In this document: positions 11,651 through 24,255 of the stretch, piece by piece | Layout: each line of letters starts with the position of its first letter | How positions within the stretch are numbered: the first letter of the stretch is position 1 | Assembly: GCA_022818135.1 (NCBI GenBank) | Contig: JAFMSR010000001.1 | Location: 8,904,334 to 8,968,333, forward strand | From: Saxidomus purpurata | Lineage: Eukaryota; Mollusca; Bivalvia; Venerida; Veneridae | DNA length: 64,000 nucleotides | Direction of reading: 5' to 3' | Made by a program: the position numbers and the translations under genes | Notes under the pieces: generated by a model | What the model was told of the DNA's origin: nothing | The model's input: only the letters and a program-made list of their open reading frames with translations | Database searches by the model: none

Positions 11651-12485
11651 ACGTACCTCTTGTTTTTCGTTTTTATGCTCCTTTATCTAAATACCAACCG
11701 CAATCAATGATTTATGCAAAAGTATAAAGACAATTTATTTTGAAACCTGGAGAACCAATGTCTTTTAGACGTTTGATTGTAAGATACTATTGGTCGTAAT
11801 TATAGTTTTCTATAATGTATGATAATACCTAAAATTTCAATGAAACTAGCGAACATATTACCAGTTCTAACTCAACTATTTTGCATGCATACTTATTAAA
11901 CACGTCATTCCTGCTATTCTATGATTAACTGCCGTTTAAATATTCTAAATGAATGGGGCCGGTAAGCGTCTCAGTGAAATGCCACGATTAATAATTATAT
12001 ATCTTACCGTTATAATCAATTTGGATTTCCTTTCATACCAGGTGTCGCTGTATTTTGGCATGTCTATAGTATGAAACAGACTTCTATATCATTACGTTAT
12101 TTCAGTCAAATGCTAAATTTTTGACATCTTTAATTTCATTGCTAAAAACGTTCACCAACAAGGAACTTAATCGGTAAATTAATATAGATCTAAATTTTAA
12201 TTTATAAAGGCATAGCTCCCTATGCCTACAACAGAAAGTGGTGGCTTTTTGTCAATTCCAAAACAATAAATTCACAATTTGCAATGGATCATGAAAATTG
12301 CATTTAATTTACTGACTTGCAAATAACCTGTGAAATAAATTTGATAAACAACTGTCACATTCCCAGTGAAAAAAATTCGGGTGCTTAACACATATACATT
12401 ACTATCTAAGACCAATTTCAAGAGAGTGTACGTTTATCCACTAAATATTCTCTCATAACAAAAGAGAATTGCCAATTGTGCAAAC
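11651..12485. other. Intergenic gap between gene 1 and gene 2
   Basis: Only about 0.8 kb separates the two same-direction GTPase genes. No TLDc exon or obvious promoter was found. It could hold the missing last exon of gene 1: an acceptor-like TTATTTCACAG on the minus strand near 12333 would add a short unconvincing tail. It could also hold a 5' exon of gene 2. Confidence 0.5.
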
Positions 12486-15400
12486 TCAACGATTAAATAA
12501 ATGAAATGTACTTAACATGTGTAACGTAGTATAATTACCTGTATGTTGTTCTAGGTTGTCAGTTATCAACCTTGCCATAGTATGAAGTGCTTCAAGAGCA
12601 AGTCTGTTCTTTCCAGGGGTTGTTTCACTATCATTCACGTAATTTACAACTGGGAAAATATGGCTCATCTGTACTCCAAATTTGACCGAGATTTTATTCA
12701 CAGCATCGTTAACTACAGAACTTTTGTACACACGGTCAACATCTTCAGATATTTTGGGACAAAGTTCATCAAATTTTGTTGCAACAATAACCATAGGTAA
12801 ACCTTTACCAAATAAATGAAGAGTTTAAAATCAACAGAACGGGTATGGATCTGTTTTCAATGCAAATTATCATATCAAGAAAAGGAATAATCCAATAAGA
12901 GGGCAATAATGGCCCTATATCACTCACCTGTCTACTGTTGGCTATAAAACAAGGTCAACAATCGAGTTGCAGAAAGGGTCAATTATGACCTTGGGTCCAC
13001 TACACAATGCCACATTCTAAATATGCAAGCTCTGGGCCTTGTCGTTTTAGAACAAAATAAAAAGCTTTCCTTTTAGAAATTATTATAAAATCAAGTGAGC
13101 CCCCGGGCGGAGTCGACTTTGACTAAGGCATCATGATATAAACAATCTTGGTAGAGGTCCTCAAGGTAATGCTACATTGTAAATATCTTAGCTTAAAGCG
13201 CTGTGGTTTTGGAGAAGTTACTTGTTTAAGATTTTCCTATGTTAGCCTGTGTAAAATCAAGAGTCGATTTTGATCCTTGGGTCATGATTTGAACAGTCTT
13301 GGTAGAGGCTCAAATACCAAATATCCTATTTGTTGTCGTAGCAGTTCTGCACAGAATAAAATTCTATGAACAATTTCGGTAGGGCTTCATGCAAGGAACA
13401 TGCCTGCCAAGTTTCATCAAAGTTGGCTTAGTAGATAAAGAGGAAATGTCGTTTTAAGTAATGGTTGATGGATGCAAGAAATACGACGGTCAACGGACGG
13501 TTCGCTATCCTAATAACTCACCCTCATCCTTTATGCCAGGTGAGCTTATAAAAACGAGAGACACGTAAAACCCACATATATCCGTCTTTATGACATATTC
13601 GACATTACTTCAGGCAATATCAATAGTTTTATTAGCCAAATTGCAATTTTACGATTCAAATGACAATTTTACTGTTCAAAGTCACATTATCCTTGGCGTT
13701 TTACCCACTCAGACTAAATCAACAAGGACAAGTATTTGGTCGTTACATGTTCACATGTTAAACTCCCAGCATATTGAGTAGTTTGGGCACATATTTTCCA
13801 GGTATTGGTCGTCAATAAGTATCTTCGTAATCAAGTATTAACAATCTTGGCCTAAGTGTATAAAAGATATTTATTGGAAATCATGTTGATGTTTGTGGTC
13901 CTTTGACCTGCTGATCTAAAAACTATCTAGTTTGTTTACTGATTATGGCAAGTTTAAATATAAGTACCCTTGGCTTAAATATTCCTGTGCAGCTGATAAG
14001 AAACTAATTGATTTACCGACCAGCCAGCCGACATGACAAAACACCTAGCTTTTTATAATTATAATTTGATGCATCTTTCAGACTTTTATTTTTAATTAAA
14101 GATATTGTGAAATACCAAAACATTGTCATGTTATTTCCATTTTGTGAATGGGATGTCTATTGCAGAACAACCTTCATTTGAAAAAAAATCGAAAGTCTTT
14201 TTTCAAATATTTTTAAAAGACGTTGAGCTTGATTTGCAAAAATGTCATGAAATTTACAGAATTCCTCAATACGTTTTCATTCAAAGATATAACTTGTTAG
14301 TTTCGGTGTACGATCACGATATAAGGATTTTAATTTCACTTTTTAATATCTAAGCAAATGTATACTTTTCCCTCTTCGGAAACGATTTCGATACGCCTAC
14401 TGCTGATTTTTGACTTGACTTTTATATATTCTTCGCAATGAAAAATTTCAGTTACGGAACAAATAAAACGTTTGATAAAAAAATAACATTTTGTGTAACA
14501 TTGCATCGCATTAAAGCTGTTCTGTGTTTTGACTCAATATCTTATTGATGTGGTCATCTACCTTTATTGCTGACGATTTCCTGTAAGTCTTCAATTCCTT
14601 TACGGAGACCATCGGTTAAATCATCGAAGTTTGGTGCTCCCACAACGAAGCAAACCAAATGGATTTCGTCGCCAAGAGTAGAATTTCTAATTTCATTCTC
14701 TTTAACTGGAGTAAACTGCTTCGGAAACTGAAAGCAGCAATAAAATAATTATAACCAAATCTAGATAAAACTTTGTGTTAGAAACTGTATGTTGATTTAA
14801 AAAACAGTACAAACACTTAAAGTTTGTTTTGTAAAGCTACTGATAAAATTTTATTGTACCAATTATCAACAGAAACGGGACATGTCATCTGCAAGATTTG
14901 ATATAAAAATGACTTGATATGGCTTTAAAATAAAGATTTAATTAACAAAATTAACTGTGCTTTATATATATATATATATGTACAATGCAGTTATAGTTTG
15001 TGCAGAGAAGTTCGAAACTATAGTTTTGTAAAAAAAACTTTTGTACAACTCTTAAACTTTAGTATATTAGCTTAATTACAGTGTCCTAGCATAAACCCTG
15101 TATATACGACTAAACAGATAGGCTGTCAAAACCTTTACAAGTAATACTCACCTTATAACCAGCTCGTAACCTGCCATCCACAAGCAGTTTGAGCTCGTGC
15201 TCAATGCCTCTTTTCTCATCAAATCCTCTTATGTCAACAATTCGAAGGTTAATCCTTTTTTCATCTTTTGATCTGAGTTCGTAGTCATGAACCTTGGAAA
15301 AGGTATTACGCTTATTGCAGAAATTATACAGAAAAACAGGGACGTTCACCAAAGTAAGCATACATTTTTCATAAGTTGTTATAATTATACGTTTATTAAT

Positions 15401-18400
15401 AAGAAAGCGTTTCTGAAGCTATAAATTTCCTAGATGTCGTAAATTGGAAATAGGATTCAGTCAAACTTTAATGCAAAGTGAATAATAGGAAATAATTCTT
15501 TGAAAATACAATTTTATCTTTATCGTCTTGCATCCCTTAGCTCATAAGGAAATGTGTGATCACTTACTACAATCCAAAGCGCAGGTATGCTTTTTACAAA
15601 CATGCCATAATATTTTGAGTTAAACAAAATTATACACTGCTTCTTTATTCTAACAAATTACGAATAGTAGGTGTGTGACTTCGAAGCAATAATTTGGTGT
15701 TATGTGGGATGCAATTCTTCCATTGGAGACAAAACATTGACTTTTAGTCAATATGTATATAGGAAAATATACACAACATTACTAGCTGTGTCTTGGATCG
15801 ATGAGTTATAGATATGGTGCTAAAGACCTGCCTTGAAGTTTCAGGACAACAGCTTCTATAAATCTAATTCTATGCGTAAAGAAAGTCGTTCTGGTAACAA
15901 TCAAAGTTAAACAGCAATTTATTTTGCACTTTCGTCAACATGTAATAGTCATTAAACATATAAAATTACCCCCAACACAGGCTCAGTCACAACAGTCACA
16001 ACCTTCTATATTTAACTACAAGTATACTGGTACGAGTCGCCACGACTACTTAAAACTGCATTTAACAGTGAACGAAACAAAACAGAACTCTTCAACTCGT
16101 ACATTCTAAAGTATGTGCTTGGCACATTTGTATATTGTTTGCTTATGTTTCAAGGGTTAAAGTCGATACATTTTGTAAAAAAGGTTTCGAAGACATCATA
16201 ACAAACTTGTTACATAGAGCTATGTTTCCTAATTTTACATGAGTGTATGTACACTTAAGGGAACTTTATTTTGAAAACCGCTGTAAGAATTTACTTGAAA
16301 CTTCACACGAATAATAAATAGTATATTAAACAAATTTTGTATAATTTTTATTGCAAACGACCCATCGGTTATTAAACTACATTCGCCCAAAGATAATAAC
16401 CCCCAAAATCGAAAGTAAAACAATTTGTCGTTTCCGCAACGTAATTGCACGAAATGCTCGTATAAAAGTCACTGCTACTGGGCCTTGTGTGCGGTCACAT
16501 TTCATTTTTTCTCGGACTTAAATGTTTCATTCTACATTGACTGAATACCCGATAAGGTGACAATAGTGTACATGTTTTCGAAAACGATGTTGCTGGGAAC
16601 ACAATGACCAATAATTAGAGCGCCTGATTATTCTGGTTAAGGGTACCGTTATGCTGTTATGACACTTCCTAAACTGTCCAAAAATTAAACCATTCTGAAC
16701 GTGGAACCTGTGGATGATCGCTACCACTAACACAGATTAATATAATTAATTTAATATCTATTTCATACATGTATAAATTTGAGTTAGGAAAATGGCTAGA
16801 ATATCTACACAGCAAAGGGCTCAATTGTTCCGTTGTTGGTCTAATTGTATTTGAAATTTCTGCAGCTTTTTGGTTTGTGCTTTGTGATATTGTTGCCGTT
16901 GTTTAAAGGAATTTGAGTTTGTGATTATATTTTTGATATTTTATGAATTAAAATTTGTTAAACAATGTAGAGATGGAATAACAGATTAAAATATTTATTT
17001 TAAACCTGTGAAATGCGTTGTTCATTTTTGCGACTTCCGATTTCGAGGGTAGCGTACAGTACACGTGCGGTATATTGATATTTACGCAACCACCAAATAA
17101 TGTATTAATTCACAAGCGGCGCAATACAACAGTCCACATGATGTGAAAATTTGGTTAGATATCTGGTATAGTTTCTGAGATATTCCAAAATACTGAAAGG
17201 TAGCGTTAGAAGTTCTCTTAAGTGTATAATGTAAATCGCATTCTTGCACTTAAAATCCAGAGACTTAAATAAGTTAATTAAAAGAGTTACAAAGTCAAAC
17301 AGACATGGACAAATAAGAGAATATACGTGCCTCTAAGTATTTTAAGAGTCAATCCTTAATTAACACTTTACAATATTTGCAGCAGATATTGACAAAAAGT
17401 ATTTAGAAAGATATATGATATCTATATAAGTCCAAACAAAGTCAGTGAGAAAAGGTGTATGGCAAAATGAATAAATAGAAATAAGGTAAATACGACAAGT
17501 ACAATTTTCATCAGCCTTTAAATTCTAAGTTGAATAAACGAAAAACAATTTACCTCGTTAGTTACACTCATTTCAGCACTTCTTGCTGGAGCATTTGTTT
17601 TAATTTCGCCTTTGAAAACGCTTGCCAGGGTGTTAAAAAAGCTTGACTTGCCAGAACCAACTATCCCGGTGAGAAGAATGTTATACTGTTTTATACCTAG
17701 ACCTGGAATGGGTTCCAAATTTTCAAGACGTGTTTTCATCACTTCAGTTGCATCATCCTGTAAAATGGCTTTGGAAATCAGAGTTACTGTATTGTTTCGC
17801 AAAATTTAAAAGAGAAAATGTCATTTAATTTTAAAGAAAATCTCAGGTAGAAGATAGAGACAGCTATATAGAATGTACCTAAATAAAGTAAAAAAAAATA
17901 TTACTGCAATGTATACTGTTTTTAAAGATTATCTTCTAAATATTTTAAAAGCTACAGTGATTCTCAAAATGGATCCTAGTGCATGACGCTTAATTCAAAG
18001 ATGATATTGGTAGTGTGTTACCTTTAAAAAAGTCTTTATACGGCTACAGTTACCTTGAAGGCAGGTATAAATGTTAAAAGGGGTTCATCTTAATATTATT
18101 GAATTAATAATATTTTAAAATTGTATAATTCAGACAAAAGGTTCATTTTTAAGAACACAGTACACACAACGCATTAAATTAGACCATTAAGATTCGGTGA
18201 AAAGACGTCGTCTGTCATTCAGGACGGTGCCCGTCAAAAAACCCTCAACTTTGTTATATCAAAGGGAGATTCCATTTTTGATCTGTCCGATATAGGGCCA
18301 CGCCCACCGTCATCAGCCAAGGCTACAAAGGATATGTTAAATTGCAAAGAGCTTCGATTCGTCCCTCTCCTCGGTGGTGAAATCCAACTTTAACATTCTG

Positions 18401-21173
18401 ACGACTTAAGTCATTTTGTCAATTTTCATTGCACTCTGGGTAGTGGTAACTTAAAAAATAGCGCAGACGAACATCTCAATGTACACGATATTTATCATAA
18501 GAAAAATTCATACGGCAGTAACTCAATGAAAAAATGGCAGGGCGTATCTTTGCTAATGATAGTCACAACTTAGCCTTGAACAATGTAAGAATCACTCCTG
18601 TTTATTTACACTGAGTTCCTATCAATGGTTGCTGACCTGAGAAATAGCACTATACACACACTATATGTAAAATTCAATTAGTGGACAATAACTAAATGAA
18701 AAACAATCCGAGGGGACCATGCGACGCTTTGCACAACTTCTGGGAGGTTTTTTTGAGATAAATAGTCCGAACAAATGAACAGATGGGCAGACGGATAAGC
18801 GTAATACCAATATAGATATAAAATACTTTGTATCTAGGGATTTCATGAATGTGCAAGGTATTACCGGTGGCTGCTTTCTCCATGGCTCTGTCAAAAAGGC
18901 ATCTGCAGAATGAATGAAATATTATTATAATATATTGAATTTTATCAATAAACATCACTGAATCAACATGATCATTAGATGTACAGTATGTTGACTCTAC
19001 ACTTTCTGTCATGGATTACTCATGAATAAATGTAATTATTCTTTACATTCTATTTTCAAACAATCTTTTTTGTTAATTCAATTTTGACTATTGTTCTGAG
19101 AATCACTTCGGTACCATTTACTAGTGCCACAACTAGTATTGCTATATGAGTGCTAGATTTTTTGTTATAGTAAATTATGTTAATAAACAACACGATTATT
19201 TATATAGTTTTTAATGTTCATCCATTTAATAGTTTAAGGAAGTGCCTGTAGAGAAACAGCGCATCAAAACAACTCAACGTTAGTTTAATGTATGACAAAA
19301 TATAAAAAGGTCCATAACCAAATGAAAAATTATCTGCGCTTGATATGCCAATCATCTTCACAACTATACTTTCTTTTTACCACTGCCGTGGAAGTGGTTT
19401 TCAAGAAAAAGCCCAAACATTTATTTCTATGTATACTACATTATATATGTATGAAAAAATTAGGGATGTCAACGAATACCCAAATTGGTATTCGGATATT
19501 CGGTCAGCCTTCCGAACGAATATCCGGATATTCGGTCGTTTTATGAACTAAATCAATACGTTGTTGATCAATTTGTCGCATATTTTCGCGATTATAAATT
19601 TAGAGCTTACAGTAACCCTAGACATGCGCATATTCTATCCCGATAACTTACTTTAACATCTTGTAAGTCAGACAGTTAATTGCTATAAAATTCAATCATT
19701 CATGTCATAAAATTAGGAAAAAATAATTTCATATACATGTACGTTGTTATTACAGGAGCTAACTCTGCAAGAACTGGTATACTTTCGGTTTCGTTTTATC
19801 CGTGACAGAGTCGTTACACGGACATTTACTTTCATTTTCTGCTGCTTCATTACTTATAGATCTGCAGGAGGCTTAATGGGGCTGAGAAAGAAAATCTTCA
19901 ATTAAGAACTATCTGAAAAGTGTATTTAATAATCTTTTTTAATGTTTGTAAACCAGGGTGCTGTACAAAAAGACACTTCATAATTACAATGGCTAAAGTT
20001 ATTGCCTCGACATTATGTATCGGCGTAAATAAGACTTTAAAACACTTGCATAATAATTATCTTTAATCTAAATGTTTGTTCAACAATTCACACCTAGGAA
20101 TTGAAACTCTTTTGTCTGCCTAATCTCTTTTGTCTACTGTATCGCTAAAGATTGACTATAGAACGTGTCATCACCAGAGCAACCGGGTATTGTAAACTGA
20201 CACTTTATAGGCCGTAATTGAAAAGTTCTTAATTTAAATTCGTTTTTTGGACGAATTTACCGAATACTCGGATATCTATATCGGATACGAATATTCGGTA
20301 GCTGAACGAATATTCGGATATCCGGATATTCGTTGCCATCCCTAGAAAAAATCAAAGAGCGATAAAAATATTGCAACATGTCTACAATATGCACAACGAG
20401 GCTTGGTACTACATGAAAACACTAAGGTAAAGTTTCAATGAAGTTTAATTGCATTCTTGAAAGTGGTTGTTTAGACAAAGTCAGCACAAGTTTTGTCTAC
20501 AGACCAGCGGAAAGACAGATGAACAGACAGACAGACGGACTGACGAGCGTGATTCCGAAAGCACCAATATAATTCGTATATTGGTGTGTTTTAAAATGAA
20601 CTTACCTAAAACTTGGTACACTTCTACTTGTCTGACAATTAACTCATTAGCATTTATATCTTCTTTTCTTGCAGAAAGTTCTGGTCTTTCTATATCATAC
20701 GCGGAACCAATATTCATGTACCCATTCAGTTGTATAAATCCGTCCTTTCCTTCACATTTCGTTTTACCTTTTCCTTTTCGGAATGTTTGCAAATCGTAAT
20801 ACGCCCACTTCCACGCTCCACCCCCGAATGTCGGCCCATGATTCTCGTCGCAAGTAATAGCTCTGCCTTCCCAACCTTCTTTGATTGGCATAAAGACACA
20901 TTCTTCTTTAGCAGTATCACTTTTGTGGAATAGAAAGGCTTTTTCATCTTTCTTCAACCTCTTATTATCTGAAGACCAACTCTGGCTCGTGTAACCTCCA
21001 AATACAGTATTGTATTTCCCATATAGAATGGTGACAGTAGGGCCTTTTGAGTCACATTGTAAATGAAATTCCTCAACATCGACGTCGACCTTTGATTTGT
21101 ATAATAAATTAAAGGCTTTGTTTCCGTCAAGTCTACTTTCAATGTCTTTAAAAATACTCGAAATATCACTCAT
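12486..21173 (-). CDS. IFI44-like: IFI44-like protein: TLDc domain plus GTPase (gene 1)
   Basis: Proposed exons on the minus strand: 20606-21173, 18865-18902, 17554-17757, 15152-15310, 14562-14727 and 12539-12802. All join in phase, giving about 466 residues before the last donor. Exon 1 encodes a TLDc domain, with HLQCDSKGPTVTILYG, FGGYTSQSW, GPTFGGGAW and the closing EVYQVL. The 38-nt exon encodes FLTEPWRKQPP. The GTPase part has G1 GIVGSGKSS, G3 DIRGFDE and G4 ATKFDEL, then FPVVNY. The start is the ATG at 21173, reached after an acceptor-like TTGTTTCAG, so a 5' UTR intron is likely. Without splicing at 12539 the frame ends at a stop at 12486; a final exon was not identified with confidence. 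TLDc plus GTPase is the IFI44/IFI44L architecture, so an antiviral or immune role is inferred by homology. Substituted G3 (Arg for the usual Thr/Pro) is notable. Confidence 0.87.
12900..13550. repeat. Interspersed repeat with CACCTG/CAGGTG ends, in the last introns of gene 1
   Basis: One edge reads GGCCCTATATCACTCACCTG and the other TTTATGCCAGGTGAGCTT, short inverted ends. Inside are phrases such as GGTCAATTATGACC and AAGTTTCATCAAAGTTGG, followed by a GACGGTCAACGGACGG-like run, which I associate with bivalve non-autonomous elements. No coding potential. Confidence 0.5.
14297..14345. repeat. Fragment of a dispersed element shared with 10095-10122
   Basis: GTTAGTTTCGGTGTACGATC here is the reverse complement of sequence at about 10103-10122. 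It lies between coding exons of gene 1, so the 76-codon open frame at 14123-14353 that overlaps it is not a gene. Confidence 0.6.
15311..17553. other. Large intron of gene 1 between the G1 and G3 exons
   Basis: No gene or repeat boundary recognised. Several 60-70 codon open frames here have no motifs. Confidence 0.5.
18700..18830. repeat. Short repeat with AGACGGA-type run, downstream of the micro-exon donor
   Basis: Contains TTTGCACAACTTCTGGGAGG, GAACAGATGGGCAGACGG and AAGCGTAATACCAATATAG. A similar order (AAGTTTTGTCTACAG, CAGACAGACAGACGGAC, AGCACCAATATAAT) occurs at about 20480-20585, again just inside the intron after a gene 1 donor. This looks like two diverged copies of one repeat. Confidence 0.5.
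19461..20344. mobile_element. hAT-type MITE, 884 bp, with perfect 8-bp target duplication
   Basis: Left terminus TAGGGATGTCAACGAATACC and right terminus GATATTCGTTGCCATCCCTA are inverted copies. The element is flanked on both sides by GAAAAAAT (19453-19460 and 20345-20352), an exact 8-bp target site duplication, the hallmark of the hAT superfamily. Both subterminal regions are dense in ATTCGGATAT motifs. There is no transposase. It lies in the first coding intron of gene 1, between the TLDc exon and the micro-exon. Confidence 0.92.
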
Positions 21174-21576
21174 TGTTGATAACAACTGAAACAATTAAGA
21201 TATATTTACACAGTAATTTTAAAAGATATCTGTATCAGAGTTTTCCAAATCTAATAGCATCCCCACCAAAGTATGGTTGTCTATTCTTAATTTTTCAGCA
21301 AAGCTTAATTATCTCTAGAGTTTATAATGTGTAATATGTAATCATTTTTGAATGACAATACTTTTCCTAGCCAAATGCACAAGAGTACAAAGATTCCTTT
21401 GACATTTGTATTTTAGCATTCTTCATTCTTTATTAAAAAATATTATTACAAATATATCGTTCTTCTTCAGATCCGAAGTCTACATTAAATGTGTTTAGTA
21501 AACTCGTGTATTTGGCGAACCCTTTAAAAAAACATCACTTAACTAAAGTTCAATTCAATTTAAGGGTTATCAAAGC
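21174..21576. promoter_or_regulatory. Immediate 5' flank or 5' UTR intron of gene 1
   Basis: An acceptor-like TTAATTGTTTCAG lies about 12 nt before the ATG of gene 1 on the minus strand, so transcription probably starts further upstream and a UTR intron is removed. I found no clear interferon-type response element by eye. Confidence 0.35.
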
Positions 21577-22480
21577 ACTTATAATCATAAGGCGTAGACT
21601 GCTTAAAAACGTGTAATTACTCACAGCATTTCAAACAGAGTAATCTACATTATAACAAGACATAGGATAACCGCTGAATCTGGATTAATAAGCCCACGTA
21701 TGCATTTAATTTATTTCCTATGTTCTCTGCTCTTATTAAAATAGTTAACTGAAAATATTAAGATTGACAAGAAACAATAGAATTTATTTACAGAATTTCT
21801 ACCGATAAACGTTTACTACAGTCTATACGTACTGACTTGCTGTGACAAAATAATAGTAACCTAAAAAGAATTTGAATCAACTTCTTGTTGTCTTCAATCA
21901 GTTTTAAACTATCCTTAGGTGAATTCTGGAAAACGTTAAAATCTCAAAAAAAGAAAGAGGTTATCACTGTAGCTGCCATTTTGTTTATTTTCTTGTCTTA
22001 ACAACCTCTATCTTGAGTTTGTTTTTTACGTAGCAAATGATTTTCTATTTAAAATCATCCAGTCATTAATAACTTACAAACGACTAAACTGCGTTTAACA
22101 TTTACCTGTGAATGAAGTTATCACTTTTTCACCATATATTAGTAAACTGGAATAAAAATCCCAAGTCTGTGTATGTCTTTTAAGGACGAGGCACGTGGAT
22201 TTCTGAACCAATGAGAATCTATCATTATAAAATTATGCAGTACGCGAATCACGCAGTAGATAAAATGTGTTCCATTCAAATGCAAACTGGGGAAATCAGG
22301 ATTATCATAATAGAGTTTAAGCCATCAACAAAAGGTAAGAATGTTTTATACCATTGAAAGTGTGATACACTCGTTTTTCAACTTTTAAACAGGTTTTGAA
22401 TAGATTTACGCTTATCTACAAAAAATACAATTTAAGTCAATTTTTCAATGCAGCAGTTTATTCGTCATCAAGCATAAGCA
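21577..22480. repeat. Module copy 2, upstream of gene 1
   Basis: Shares with 52430-53100 the order AAGGCGTAGACTGC-like, AAACGTGTAATTACT, GAGCATTTCAAACA-like, CATTTTGTTTATTTTC, AAATCATCCAGTCATTA, GAATGAAGTTATCACTTTT and GCAGTACGCGAATCACGCAG-like phrases. The second half is also in copy 1 (2816-3440). It begins about 400 bp upstream of the proposed start of gene 1. Confidence 0.75.
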
Positions 22481-23573
22481 ATTCTTATAGCCTACGACTA
22501 AGTAATACATTTTTCACCTTACCTCTGTTATATTTAAGTTGTAACTTGTTTTGTTCAGATTATATTCTATATCCACTCAAAACAAGAAAAGATCCTCTAT
22601 ATATCATTTTCAAGTTGACCTCATTTAGCATATTTCGCCTGACGGCTCGGGTTCATATCAACCCTGTCAAACTTGTATTTCTATATTAAATGTCTGTTAA
22701 ATTGTTATATAAGAAGCTTATACGTATAGATATAATCAGTATATTTTTCTATATGCAGGTAATTTTGTCCAACTTGTAAAGTAATGAATAATGGTATGAG
22801 ATAAGAAGTGAATGGGTACCGGTCACATGATAACAATGTGTCTGTACTAACATAAACGTGGTTGCGATGAACAATTCATTCCATTTTAAAAAGACTTGTA
22901 TTTGAATCTCATCTGAAGCATACTGTAGAGATAATTATGTAAAACATCCAAATTATAAATATCTAGTTTACGGATAGTTACTTTTACGTGCACAATGAAA
23001 ATGTGGTTTAATTTGGAACAAAACATTCTAGTTATTCCAAGTTACCAATAGCAAAACTAAAGTACCGCAATAGGGAATATAAAAAAGTCAGAAAATTCCA
23101 GTATCATGTGTGACTACGATAAGATTTAACCTTTAGTATGTTTTTTACGTTTATTAAAAGAACCGCTTCTATTGACATGCCTACATATTTGTATCTTATA
23201 ATTGTATATTTGTAACAAGTAAGTATTAAACTCTTGCGAGAGTACCATACCCAAAAACATATATTTATTTACATGTTACGAAATGATGAAATATAAAATA
23301 TACGAATTCAAACTGGAATAAAAAAAGTATTAGAAAATTTAGGTCCATCTTCTGTACGGAGAAATCAAATTATCAGTTCTGCTACCGTTCTTGCGATGTG
23401 GAAAAACAGAGAAAGAATTGTGGACAATTTCTATCAGTTATGGTATGGAAACGTCAATAACTCAAACACTATTGTCCTACTCTATGTTTTTATTCAGTTG
23501 ATCTAAGGAAATATAGAATTTCATTAAAGATGCAATATCAAGGAAAAACAAGGCCAATACATATATTTAAATT
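22481..23573. other. Unassigned stretch
   Basis: No gene, element or repeat that I can support. Confidence 0.4.
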
Positions 23574-23753
23574 AAGAAATAATATATGGCTTGGAGTGCT
23601 TTATCGAAATTGAAACATTCCCCGGAGGTGATGTGCCTGGCGGAATAATTCACGAGGGCGAAGCCCGAGTGAATTATTACGCAGGCACATTACCGACGGG
23701 AAATGCTTCAATTTCGATAAAGCACTCCAAGACATAGATTATTTCGATTCTTA
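23574..23753. repeat. Foldback hairpin element, about 180 bp
   Basis: An almost continuous palindrome. The outer arm AAGAAATAATATATGG pairs with sequence near 23737-23753. The middle arm CTTGGAGTGCTTTATCG (23590) pairs with CGATAAAGCACTCCAAG (to 23731). The inner arm around ATAATTCACGAGGGCGAAGCC closes on GAAG. The single strand could form one long stem-loop. It has the look of a foldback-type non-autonomous element, and no coding frame is plausible. Confidence 0.85.
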
Positions 23754-24255
23754 GAAGCCGATTTTTTGAAAATTACCGTAACTACTACGGACCTTTTTTC
23801 AGTTCGGCGGTAATGTGTAAAACAGCATAAATAGTAGCTGTTGGAATTCACTCCCCTATTCGGGCAACCATTCAAGATATCAAACATAACTATATTGTAC
23901 AAACTTATTTTAGTTTAATCATCTAATACATAATATATAAAAAGAAATACCTGACTGACATTATGCAGAAGACGTCAGATTTAGAACCTAACAAAGCAGC
24001 CAATCGATTTCAATGCATACCGTTAATTTGAACTGTACAACGTTTTAACGTGGAGTAATGACGTCAGTGTGATGACGTAAACGTTTTCATTCATAGTTTT
24101 GTCTCCCGGAATCAAAACATTGTATGACTGTTAATCCTGAATTTCTTGGCCTTTTTCAAGGAAAACAAGGTGAGGGTATTCTAAGGCTTACTTGACGCAA
24201 TCAAAAATAATATTTAGGTTCTTAAACAAATCTTTTTCATGCGACTGATGTATTT
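23754..24255. other. Unassigned stretch
   Basis: No supported feature. Confidence 0.35.

Noticed and set aside
11396..12560. Genes 1 and 2 as one transcript with two tandem GTPase domains
   Set aside because: The last gene 1 exon ends in phase 1, and joining to the first gene 2 exon at any visible acceptor gives an immediate stop.
20467..20605. Extension of the TLDc frame past 20606
   Set aside because: A strong GTAAGT donor lies at 20601-20605 and the sequence beyond is a repeat with an AGACAGACGGAC run.
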